A stretch of 37,115 nt of DNA from CAYRFQ01 sp964423615 (GTDB lineage: Bacteria > Planctomycetota > Planctomycetia > Gemmatales > Gemmataceae). Of the stretch, positions 30,170-37,115 are shown in pieces (positions within the stretch are counted from its first letter, which is position 1; the number at the start of each line of letters is the position of its first letter). The translations under genes and the position numbers were made by a program. A model generated the notes under the pieces. That model did not search any database, had not been told where the DNA came from, and worked only from the letters and a program-made list of their open reading frames with translations. The stretch is taken from assembly GCA_964423615.1 (NCBI GenBank), contig CAYRFQ010000079.1, forward strand, positions 1 through 37,115, written 5' to 3'.

Positions 30170-31717
30170 ATGGGAAAAGAGTTTCTCGCCGCCATCGCGG
30201 CTGATTCACCGTTGACTGCGTCGGCTGGAGCCCGGATGGCTGAGCTTGGTGGTAATGCCGTTGACATCGCAGTGTCAGCCGGATTGACCGCGACAGTCTC
30301 CGAAATACTGATGTGTTCATTGGGCGGATCAGCTTTCTGCATGATTCGCCTCCCTGGCCATCCACCCGAACTGATCGATGGAGCCGATGCCGTACCAACA
30401 ATTGAAGCCGTCGCTCCGAGCCAGTCCGATGCTTGGCGGCGATTCCAAGTCCCCTACGGTGACGGCATTGAGGTCATAGCCGGACATGCGTCCGTGGCCG
30501 TTCCGGGAATGTTGGCCGCGGTGGAATTAGCTTGGCGTCGGCATGGGACGCTCCCATGGTCCGAGATCGTCTCGCCCGCTCTCGAGCTTGCCAAGCAAGG
30601 TTGTCCCGTGGAAGCGACCGTGGCCAATTGGTTACAATTGTCGGGAAAAGGGCTGTTCGACCAACAACCAGCTAGCCGCGAAAGTTTCTTCTCCTCCGAC
30701 GGGGAGCCACTCAAGGAAGGAGACCGTTTCCACATTCCTCACCTGGATCAAGCGTTGGAGGCGATTGTCCAAAACGGTGCCTCTGCATTCTACAAGGGCG
30801 ATTTGGCAACTGCCTTCGTTCGTGAGATGGAACGGAACGGCGGTTTTGTGACTCGAGAGGACTTGGCCTCTTATCGTGCGAAAGTTCGAAAACCACTCAC
30901 ACTCCACTCTTGTGGCTACGAACTAACCCTGAATCCTCCACCGGCTGTCGGGGGGGCCGCTTTGGGCACACTCATCGGCTTGATCGATCGGAGTTGGCAA
31001 CATGAAGCCACTGAACCCGAAATTACCGCGATGCATGCTCGCATTCAAAGGTCCCTGCTTGGGTCACGAGACAGTTCGTTCACGCCAGCGCCGAGCCAAG
31101 CTTTGGAACCGGAACAGTTGTTGTCTGAGCAAACATTCCGCCAGCACCTCAAGGCGTTTTCTTCTCCCAACACCACACATTTGTCCGTAGTTACACGTGA
31201 CGGGGGCATGGTAGCGCTGACGATGAGCAACGGATACGGCTCCGGAGTCACCATTCCAGGCACCGGCATTCCTTGCAACAACAGCCTCGGTGAACCGGAG
31301 TTGAATCCATTGGGATTCTACAAGGCCAAACCAGGCGCACGATTGATTTCGAACATGGCCCCCACTTTGGCCTGGAATGAAAAAGGCACCAGTCTTGCTT
31401 TTGGTTCTCCGGGAGCCAGTCGCATTACTACTTCGATGGCTCAGTTTTGGACCAATTACGCCCTGCGAGGATTGTCGCTCCAAGAGGCGATTTCCGCCCC
31501 ACGACTTCACGTCGAACAGTCTGAACAAGGGTTCCGGCTACTATGCGAACCAGGGATTGACACAACAAGGTGCGAACAAGATTACCAAGTTCGTCGATTC
31601 GAAATGCGAGACATGTTCTTTGGAGCGTTACAGGTAGCAGCCATCGAGAAATCGGGTGTTGGTGTGGCCCTCACAGATGACCGTCGGAACGGAGCCATCC
31701 GGATCGTGGAAAAGTGA
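30170..31717 (+). CDS. Gamma-glutamyltransferase-like Ntn hydrolase with altered substrate site
   Basis: A 515-residue protein of the gamma-glutamyltranspeptidase family, enzymes that cleave themselves before a Thr which becomes the nucleophile. The family start (AADSPLTASAGARMAELGGNAVD), the middle GHASVAVPGMLAA and the processing site NTTHLSVV with catalytic Thr335 are present, as are NMAPT and GSPGASRI. The residues that hold the gamma-glutamyl group in E. coli GGT look changed: the Arg of the D(F/G)RE motif is Ala here (DGADAVP), NNEMDDF is NNSLGEP, and Ser-Ser-Met is Ser-Asn-Met. So the autoprocessing core is kept but the substrate is probably not a usual gamma-glutamyl compound. ATG 30170 gives the natural family start; the frame is open to 30050. 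No signal peptide is seen, which suggests a cytoplasmic enzyme. Confidence 0.87.
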   Translation: MGKEFLAAIAADSPLTASAGARMAELGGNAVDIAVSAGLTATVSEILMCSLGGSAFCMIRLPGHPPELIDGADAVPTIEAVAPSQSDAWRRFQVPYGDGIEVIAGHASVAVPGMLAAVELAWRRHGTLPWSEIVSPALELAKQGCPVEATVANWLQLSGKGLFDQQPASRESFFSSDGEPLKEGDRFHIPHLDQALEAIVQNGASAFYKGDLATAFVREMERNGGFVTREDLASYRAKVRKPLTLHSCGYELTLNPPPAVGGAALGTLIGLIDRSWQHEATEPEITAMHARIQRSLLGSRDSSFTPAPSQALEPEQLLSEQTFRQHLKAFSSPNTTHLSVVTRDGGMVALTMSNGYGSGVTIPGTGIPCNNSLGEPELNPLGFYKAKPGARLISNMAPTLAWNEKGTSLAFGSPGASRITTSMAQFWTNYALRGLSLQEAISAPRLHVEQSEQGFRLLCEPGIDTTRCEQDYQVRRFEMRDMFFGALQVAAIEKSGVGVALTDDRRNGAIRIVEK

Positions 31718-31750
31718 CGAGCATCTCAGTCGGCAAGTCACTGGAGGTTG

Positions 31751-32614
31751 CTAGCGTTCCCAAATGATCGTTTCCGCGTCGAACACCGGTCCCTCCACGC
31801 ATACCCGACGATAATCCGGACCACTGGGAGTTCGCACAGCAGCCACGCAACTGAAACAGATTCCCACCCCGCAAGCCATCGGCGTTTCGAGAGAGACATG
31901 GCAAGGCAACTGTCGTTTCGCCGCGATTGCCGACAACGCCTGAAGCATCGGTTCCGGCCCGCATCCCACGATGCCCGAGACATCACCACTCTGGAGATGT
32001 TCCTCAAGCAGCTGGGTTACCAACCCGTGATGACCACGACTTCCATCGTCCGTCGCAACATGGACTGAGGCGCCGGCCTCTTCGAAGTCCTCGACTCCTG
32101 CCAGGAATTCGGCTTTGCGAGCACCGTAAAACAAACTCACCCGACCGGCTTTCTTTCTCGCCGACTCGCCACCATACCCACGGATTCCCAACAAATCTTT
32201 AATGTAAGCCAGAAACGGAGTCTGTCCGATCCCCCCAGCCACCAACGCAACATGTCCCAGAGTCGGAACATCGTCAAAACCATTCCCAAGCGGACCCCAT
32301 ATTTCCACCTTGTCGTTCTCGCCCAGGGTGGTCAGCAAATGCGTCTGTTTTCCAACAACCAGATAGACGATCTCGATCGCATACGGTTTCCCTGGCTCAT
32401 CGACCACCGTGTCATAAAGTGCATACGGACGACCGAGCAGTGGATCGGTTTGGTTGGGGAGTCGGATCATGACAAATTGCCCAGGCCGAATGGCCTCAGC
32501 AATCTCCGGACACTCCAACGTAATCCGATGGGTCTTCCTGGCGATAAGAACGTTGGCAATAACATCAACGCCCTTATGATGGACTCGTGCAACTGGGCCT
32601 TCAGAAGATTTCAT
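31751..32614 (-). CDS. pyrK: Dihydroorotate dehydrogenase electron-transfer subunit (PyrK-like)
   Basis: A 287-residue flavoprotein of the ferredoxin-reductase family. It has the FAD-binding GRPYALYD (61-68), NAD-binding AGGIGQTPFLAY (126-137), GCGPEPMLQAL (218-228) and a [2Fe-2S] site with Cys248, Cys253, Cys256 and Cys272 (MACGVGICFSC, RRVC). In class 1B enzymes PyrK passes electrons from dihydroorotate via PyrD to NAD+; pyrD is not in the window, so a related reductase role is possible. Its ATG overlaps the TGA of the upstream pseudouridine synthase gene by four bases (ATGA, 32611-32614), pointing to translational coupling. The gene ends 33 bases from the convergent GGT-like gene. Confidence 0.9.
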   Translation of the reverse strand: MKSSEGPVARVHHKGVDVIANVLIARKTHRITLECPEIAEAIRPGQFVMIRLPNQTDPLLGRPYALYDTVVDEPGKPYAIEIVYLVVGKQTHLLTTLGENDKVEIWGPLGNGFDDVPTLGHVALVAGGIGQTPFLAYIKDLLGIRGYGGESARKKAGRVSLFYGARKAEFLAGVEDFEEAGASVHVATDDGSRGHHGLVTQLLEEHLQSGDVSGIVGCGPEPMLQALSAIAAKRQLPCHVSLETPMACGVGICFSCVAAVRTPSGPDYRRVCVEGPVFDAETIIWER

Positions 32615-33414
32615 TTTCTGGTTGCTCCGGAGCCGCCATTTTTATTCTCTTTGATTGGGAGCTTTCGCCCTTTGGGTCGAAAGGCCAATTCCTTGAGTGC
32701 CTGGATTTCGTCACCACGCAAACGGCGGCTCTTCCCAGATTCAAGACTTCCAAGAGTGATTGGCCCGATTCCTACCCGCCGAAGCACCATCACTTTGTGA
32801 TCAAGCCTGGCTAGCATCCGTCGAATCTCTCGGTTCTTCCCCTCGTTCAGAACTATCCGCAGCCAGGCGCTCTGCTTCTGAACTTTCACTTTTCGGATTT
32901 TCTTGGCCTTGACCCTACCGTCACTGAGCCAAACGCCTGTCAACAGCTTGTTCAAGTCATCCGCCGTCGGGATACCTGCGACTTGCACCATGTAGGTTTT
33001 TTCGACACCGAAACGTGGATGCATCAAACGGTGAGCCAGTTCGCCGTCATTCGTCAAAAGCAGCAGACCCTCGCTGCCTTCGTCAAGCCGCCCCACAGTA
33101 TACACCCGCTGAGAAACCTGGGGGACCAAATCCAGCGCAAGCGGCCTACCGTCAGGATCGCAGTTGCTACAAATGTAACCTTGTGGCTTGTTGACGATCC
33201 AATACGTGAGTTTCTCCTGCTTGACGGGTTCTCCATCCACCGACACCTTTTGGTCGGGAGACACCTTGGTTGCCAAAGTCGTCACGACGTCACCATCCAG
33301 ACTCACCCGACCAGCCACGATCAATTCCTCCACCTGCCGACGCGAGCCGAAGCCAGCATGAGCCAGCACTTTGTTGAGTCGTTCCGGTTTTTCTGACTCT
33401 GCGGGCTGGGACAT
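32611..33414 (-). CDS. RluB-type rRNA pseudouridine synthase
   Basis: A 267-residue enzyme of the RsuA/RluB/E/F family. An N-terminal S4 RNA-binding domain (RLNKVLAHAGFGSRRQVEELI, 12-32, then GRVSLDGDVV) is followed by the catalytic domain with YWIVNKPQGYICS, catalytic Asp111 in GRLDEGSEGLLLLTNDG (canonical GRLDxxTxGLLLxTNDG, here Ser for Thr), HPRFGVEKTYMV and EGKNREIRRMLA. It probably makes pseudouridine 2605 in 23S rRNA, though the exact site cannot be read from sequence. The C-terminus is a basic Lys/Gly tail of about 20 residues. It is first in a coupled pair with the pyrK-like gene. No strong terminator before it. Confidence 0.93.
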   Translation of the reverse strand: MSQPAESEKPERLNKVLAHAGFGSRRQVEELIVAGRVSLDGDVVTTLATKVSPDQKVSVDGEPVKQEKLTYWIVNKPQGYICSNCDPDGRPLALDLVPQVSQRVYTVGRLDEGSEGLLLLTNDGELAHRLMHPRFGVEKTYMVQVAGIPTADDLNKLLTGVWLSDGRVKAKKIRKVKVQKQSAWLRIVLNEGKNREIRRMLARLDHKVMVLRRVGIGPITLGSLESGKSRRLRGDEIQALKELAFRPKGRKLPIKENKNGGSGATRK

Positions 33415-33599
33415 CGTTGAATCACTTTCGTTGGGATAAATGAACTTTCAGCAGAATAGACGCCAATGAGCTTTAGTGCGTTCAGCGCCTACTATCTTCG
33501 AAATCATTATACCGGCTTGGACAACGACTCGCAGCAACAGGAAGTCCGTGATAGCATAGAATAGCTGGATGTAGCCATCACACGGGGCAAGTTTCTGCA

Positions 33600-33884
33600 A
33601 TGAATTCTGCTTCAACCAATTCCCATTTGATAACCGTTGAATTTTTTGGAATGGCGAGACACCGCGTTGGTCGATCCGAGGTCCATGTCGAGGCGAGAAC
33701 TCTGCGTCAGCTGGTCGCTGTCCTCGAGGACCTGTATCCACAACTTGCCCCTTTGGTGACCAATAGCCGACTCACACCTCATTATCTTCTATCACGAAAC
33801 GGCGAGCGTTTTCTCTCTGACATGGATACCGCTCTCCACGAAGGTGAGCGAATCTTGCTCTTATCCGCTGACGTTGGAGGATGA
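33600..33884 (+). CDS. MoaD/ThiS-family sulfur-carrier protein
   Basis: A 94-residue beta-grasp protein. The fold is visible as ITVEFFGMARHRVG, the helix LRQLVAVLEDLYPQL, a LSRNGERF strand and GERILLLSADVGG, ending in the Gly-Gly tail that receives the thiocarboxylate. MoaD supplies sulfur for molybdopterin; the next gene, 12 bases on, is a tungsten-molybdopterin enzyme, so a role in its cofactor is likely. The sequence begins with about ten polar residues more than usual. The ribosome-binding site is weak. A ThiS-like or other carrier role cannot be excluded because no moaE, moeB or thi gene is present. Confidence 0.85.
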   Translation: MNSASTNSHLITVEFFGMARHRVGRSEVHVEARTLRQLVAVLEDLYPQLAPLVTNSRLTPHYLLSRNGERFLSDMDTALHEGERILLLSADVGG

Positions 33885-33896
33885 CCACGGGTTGTC

Positions 33897-35735
33897 ATGT
33901 TTGCATACCACGGTAGCTATCGAAAAGTTGACCTGAGTCAAAACAACGCCATAGACCTCAACCTTGATGAAACAATCTTGCGGAGGTTCATTGGTGGAGT
34001 CGGACTCGGCACCTACCTGCTTCACAGAGAGAGCCAAGCCGCGCTTGATCCATTGACTCCCGAGGCACCGCTTATTTTTGCCCTAAGTCCTCTCGTCGGG
34101 ACTCCGCTCACGACTTCGGCCAAGTTCGCGGTCGTGGCAAAGTCGCCACTTACGCAGAGATTGAACGACGCCCTTTCGTCATCTCATTTCGCACTCGCAG
34201 CCAAGAAAGCGGGTTTCGATGCTCTTGTGATTGTCGGAGTTTGCTCCGAACCAGCCGTGCTGGTGATCGATGATTCTGACTTTTGGCTAGAACCGGCATC
34301 GCACTTGTGGGGACTGTCAGCGTCCGAAGCTGACGAAAAAGTGCGGGAAAAACTTGGTCCAGATTTTCATACCGCAATCATCGGTCCAGCCGGAGAGAAA
34401 CGCGTCCGTTATGCAACCATCAGCCACGAAAACCGACATGCTGGACGTGGCGGACTCGGCGCTGTGATGGGGTCGAAAAACTTAAAGGCCGTTGCCGTCC
34501 GAGGTACCAACCGAACACCTGTCGCGAAACCAACCGAAGTGATTTCGTTGGCCAAGCAACTTTCACGCAAATCGTTCGGCCCCGCCACAGCGAAATATCG
34601 AGAGTTGGGTACAGTCTCCAACTTGCTCACGTTCAACCGTCTCGCTGCGTTGCCTACTCGCAACTTTCAACAAGGAAAGTTCGAACAAGCCGAAGAACTC
34701 TCCGGGGAAGAACTCAACAAAGCTCGTCGAGTCGCCCGGCGATCGTGTGCAGCGTGCACGATCGGCTGTGAACACATTTACGAAGTCAAGCCGAACACCA
34801 CTCACTCGGACGCCCATTCCGACTCGATCGAGGAACACAAGACGAACCACGTTCGGTTGGAGTACGAGAGTCTTTTCGCTCTGGGGCCCCTCTGTGGAAT
34901 TGGAGATAAAGACGTTGTCCTCCGAGCGGCCCAACAGTGCGACCACTATGGACTCGATACCATCTCAACCGGTGCGACGATTGCCTTCGCAATGGAATGT
35001 GGCGAACGAGGTCTCCTGGACGTACCAAACCTCTGTTTCGGAAACGCCGACCAGTTGCTGGCGACCATCCATCAGATTGGCAACCGTCAGGGCGTCGGGG
35101 ATTTACTTGCCGAGGGGACTCGAATTGCGTCCTCGCAAATCGGTGGCCAGGCCCCCGACTTTGCTCCTCACGTCAAGGGCTTAGAAATTCCCGGTTATGA
35201 ACCTCGAACGTTGCAAACGATGGCTCTCGGGTTCGCCGTGAGCAGTCGCGGGGCCGATCACAATCGTTCGGGAGCTTATGAAGCCGATTTTTCTTTGAAA
35301 ACCGACCGCTGCCACGGCACACCCGAAGCGGCCATCCACGCCATCGAGACCGAAGACAGAGGCGCACTACTCGACTCCCTCATTCTCTGTAAATTTCTGC
35401 GAGGCGTCTTTGCGGATCTCTTTGCGGAATCGGCGGAATTGTTGGGAGCTGTAACCGGCTGGGACGTGACAGCGGACGAACTTCGGACGTCGGCAAAACG
35501 AATCGTTACTCTCAAAAAACTCTACAACATCCGCGAAGGTTGGACCCGTTCCGAAGATACGCTCCCTCGCCGATTCCTTTCAGAAGGCATAGTGACGAAC
35601 CAACCGACAGAAGCGCGACTCAATCAAGGCCGACTGGATCAGATGATCGCGGCTTACTACCGAGGCCGTGACTGGAACGACGACGGGTCGGTACCATGTG
35701 AATTGATCGAGCGGCTTGGGCTGGTCGAAGTCTGA
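33897..35735 (+). CDS. Aldehyde:ferredoxin oxidoreductase (tungsten-pterin enzyme)
   Basis: A 612-residue AOR-family enzyme that oxidises aldehydes to acids with ferredoxin as acceptor, or reduces acids when ferredoxin is strongly reduced. N-terminal block: YRKVDLS, FIGGVGLGTYLLHRE, SPLVGT and SAKFAVVAKSPLT. The pterin-binding HAGRGGLGAVMGSKNLKAV (181-199) follows. The [4Fe-4S] ligands are Cys284, Cys287, Cys291 (CAACTIGCEH) and Cys498 (SLILCKF), and the C-terminal DxxxxC and GYEPR regions are present. No ferredoxin gene lies near. It follows the MoaD-like gene by 12 bases and is probably co-translated; GGAGG lies 16 bases before the ATG, inside the end of the previous gene. Substrate unknown. 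Confidence 0.94.
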   Translation: MFAYHGSYRKVDLSQNNAIDLNLDETILRRFIGGVGLGTYLLHRESQAALDPLTPEAPLIFALSPLVGTPLTTSAKFAVVAKSPLTQRLNDALSSSHFALAAKKAGFDALVIVGVCSEPAVLVIDDSDFWLEPASHLWGLSASEADEKVREKLGPDFHTAIIGPAGEKRVRYATISHENRHAGRGGLGAVMGSKNLKAVAVRGTNRTPVAKPTEVISLAKQLSRKSFGPATAKYRELGTVSNLLTFNRLAALPTRNFQQGKFEQAEELSGEELNKARRVARRSCAACTIGCEHIYEVKPNTTHSDAHSDSIEEHKTNHVRLEYESLFALGPLCGIGDKDVVLRAAQQCDHYGLDTISTGATIAFAMECGERGLLDVPNLCFGNADQLLATIHQIGNRQGVGDLLAEGTRIASSQIGGQAPDFAPHVKGLEIPGYEPRTLQTMALGFAVSSRGADHNRSGAYEADFSLKTDRCHGTPEAAIHAIETEDRGALLDSLILCKFLRGVFADLFAESAELLGAVTGWDVTADELRTSAKRIVTLKKLYNIREGWTRSEDTLPRRFLSEGIVTNQPTEARLNQGRLDQMIAAYYRGRDWNDDGSVPCELIERLGLVEV

Positions 35736-35902
35736 GGCTTAATGACCAGAATGAAAACTTTTTTCGTTTACCTTGGTTACACCCTTTTCGAATTCAAACT
35801 CCTTCCTTTGCCCAGGGTAGAGAAGGATTCAGGAACGACCAGATAGAAAGTGATCTTTGATCTTCTCTCGAGAAGCCAGACTCGAGCGAAACCGGCAACG
35901 TA

Positions 35903-37114
35903 CTAATGCCGCAGCAATCGCCAATACAAAAACAGCCCCACGAGACCCAGCACAACATTCGCACTCCAAATCGCCGCCGCGGGGTCCAATGTTCCTGCCC
36001 TTGCCAGATTCTCCCCGCAAAGTAACAGTGGGTAATAGACCAATATGATCGGCAAAAAGCACGTCACGAAAGCGCTCAAGTAGTCACTCCGACTGAACCA
36101 AATTCCGACCGGACAACCGACCAAAACAAAGAAGAAGCATCCAAAGGCCAGCGCTGGACGTCGGTAAATTTCGGCGTCGATGTCCCGCAGATACTGTTGA
36201 TACATGTGTTTTTCGTTCAACAACGGAAGTAACTCGCGGTCGAGGGCATCCGGCGAATGTTTGAGCATGTGCAACGCCGTCCGATCGGCGATTCGAACTT
36301 CAACCTCTTCCAGCGTCGTTTTCAACTCGTCTTTGCGAGCAAACAATTCCGGCCAGTTCATGTCCGATCGGCGGTTCTTTCTGTCCTTCGAAAAGTCTTG
36401 TGGAAAGTGTACTTGAAACACCTGGTCTTCGACGATCGTGTTGCCGCCGCTGTCAAGAGTCGATATCTGACAGGCTTTCATGTGCACCAAGACTACTTTT
36501 TTATGCGTATTGACGATCAGTTCGGCCTCTCGTGCTTGAGCGACCACATCGTACTTGTAGCTTCCCTCGATTTTGTGCATGAACAACGCCCGAACCAACT
36601 TTCGTCCTTGCACACGTTTGACGTAGAGAATGTAGTCCAGCTTGGGATGGACGACTCGCCCCTGTTGTTTGAGCATGCCGTACAGCAACGATTCGACATC
36701 GTTGAGGAACAAGGTCTTCATCCGATTATAAGTCTTCGGAATGACCTGGTAATACATCCCCGCAGTGGCCAAACTCGTCGCCACACCAAGAATGACCGCT
36801 GGCCAGACGATATGGAGTATGTTGATTCCGGCCGCCTTGATTGCAAGGATCTCGTTGTCATGAGCGAGTCGGCCATAGACGATACATGTCGCAAATAGAG
36901 TTGTTGCGGGAACAGTGTACGGGAACGTGCTCGGCACTACGAGAGGAATGATGGCCAAAATCTGAAACGGACCGAGACCGCGACTTTGGGCTTCCATGAC
37001 AACGACGGCGAGCACAAGGATGCCCGTGATGCTGATCATCGCAAGGCAGAAGATCTTCAACAAATCCCAAAAGATCGTCCGGTTAATCAAACTCCAAAAC
37101 ACACCAGCCTCCAT
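35903..37114 (-). CDS. LptF/LptG-family permease, at window edge
   Basis: A 403-residue protein of the YjgP/YjgQ family, which with LptB forms the ABC transporter extracting lipopolysaccharide from the inner membrane. Three membrane segments occupy about residues 15-125 (VLAVVVMEA, PYTVPATTLFATCIVYGRLAHDNEILAIKAAG). A periplasmic domain of about 180 residues follows (YVKRVQGRKLVRALFMHKI and onward), with the remaining segments from about 320 (RRPALAFGCFFFVLVGCPVG). The motif HDNEILAIKAAGIN is typical. Its ATG is one base from the right edge, so the true start may lie beyond. It could be LptF or LptG; only one copy is seen. Planctomycetes of this group have been thought to carry LPS-like lipids, which fits. 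Confidence 0.9.
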   Translation of the reverse strand: MEAGVFWSLINRTIFWDLLKIFCLAMISITGILVLAVVVMEAQSRGLGPFQILAIIPLVVPSTFPYTVPATTLFATCIVYGRLAHDNEILAIKAAGINILHIVWPAVILGVATSLATAGMYYQVIPKTYNRMKTLFLNDVESLLYGMLKQQGRVVHPKLDYILYVKRVQGRKLVRALFMHKIEGSYKYDVVAQAREAELIVNTHKKVVLVHMKACQISTLDSGGNTIVEDQVFQVHFPQDFSKDRKNRRSDMNWPELFARKDELKTTLEEVEVRIADRTALHMLKHSPDALDRELLPLLNEKHMYQQYLRDIDAEIYRRPALAFGCFFFVLVGCPVGIWFSRSDYLSAFVTCFLPIILVYYPLLLCGENLARAGTLDPAAAIWSANVVLGLVGLFLYWRLLRH

Positions 37115-37115
37115 T

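Noticed and set aside
29638..30342. Minus-strand frame of 234 codons between the secreted protein and the GGT-like gene
   Set aside because: It overlaps both neighbours, has no start signal at any ATG and no recognisable domain; part of it is the complement of the GGT-like gene.

Overview
The window most probably comes from the chromosome of a planctomycete of the Gemmataceae type; no genus can be named. The evidence is a gene (706-1983) ending in the MPILADALEEAGC / HVRGCWVVD signature that I know from large Gemmataceae paralogue families, an ECF sigma factor next to a Ser/Thr kinase and an FHA protein, long low-complexity secreted proteins, and rsmH outside a normal division cluster. Base composition looks near 50% GC. 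I see no rRNA, tRNA, CRISPR array, prophage or complete insertion sequence.

Layout. Positions 1-700 hold what looks like a decayed heparinase II/III-like gene. A Gemmataceae family protein (706-1983) follows, converging on an AzgA-type purine permease, which is divergent from an APC amino-acid permease carrying an unusual inserted beta-rich domain (3469-5124). From 11506 down to 5134 six minus-strand genes run in one direction: secreted coiled-coil protein, FHA protein, membrane Ser/Thr kinase, small membrane protein, ECF sigma factor and zinc-finger-like anti-sigma protein. They read as a signalling island. A 1.1 kb gap follows, containing a 246-bp MITE-like element with 9-bp target duplications.

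A LysM protein with one membrane anchor and a very long Pro-rich linker lies directly downstream of rsmH (12661-16231). Next come gatC-gatA, then 1.28 kb without a convincing gene but with a seven-unit 11-bp tandem repeat and a strong orphan terminator. A zinc-ribbon/Gly-zipper/PH-like protein with a DUF1294 partner (19802-22230) lies opposite a plus-strand run of housekeeping genes: HIT hydrolase, dNTPase, membrane PIN-TRAM protein and a secreted TPR protein. zwf (26556-27998) is flanked by two copies of a dispersed hairpin repeat.

The last part holds an Asn/Arg/Gln-rich secreted protein, a gamma-glutamyltransferase-like enzyme with altered substrate residues, a coupled rluB-type/pyrK pair, a MoaD-like protein with a tungsten aldehyde:ferredoxin oxidoreductase, and an LptF/LptG-type permease reaching the window edge.

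The most promising leads are the kinase-FHA-ECF island with a possible self-regulated promoter, the transporter with a periplasmic insert, the MITE, the orphan-terminator transcript, and the zinc-ribbon/Gly-zipper protein. All family names come from recognising motifs by eye; no database search was run.
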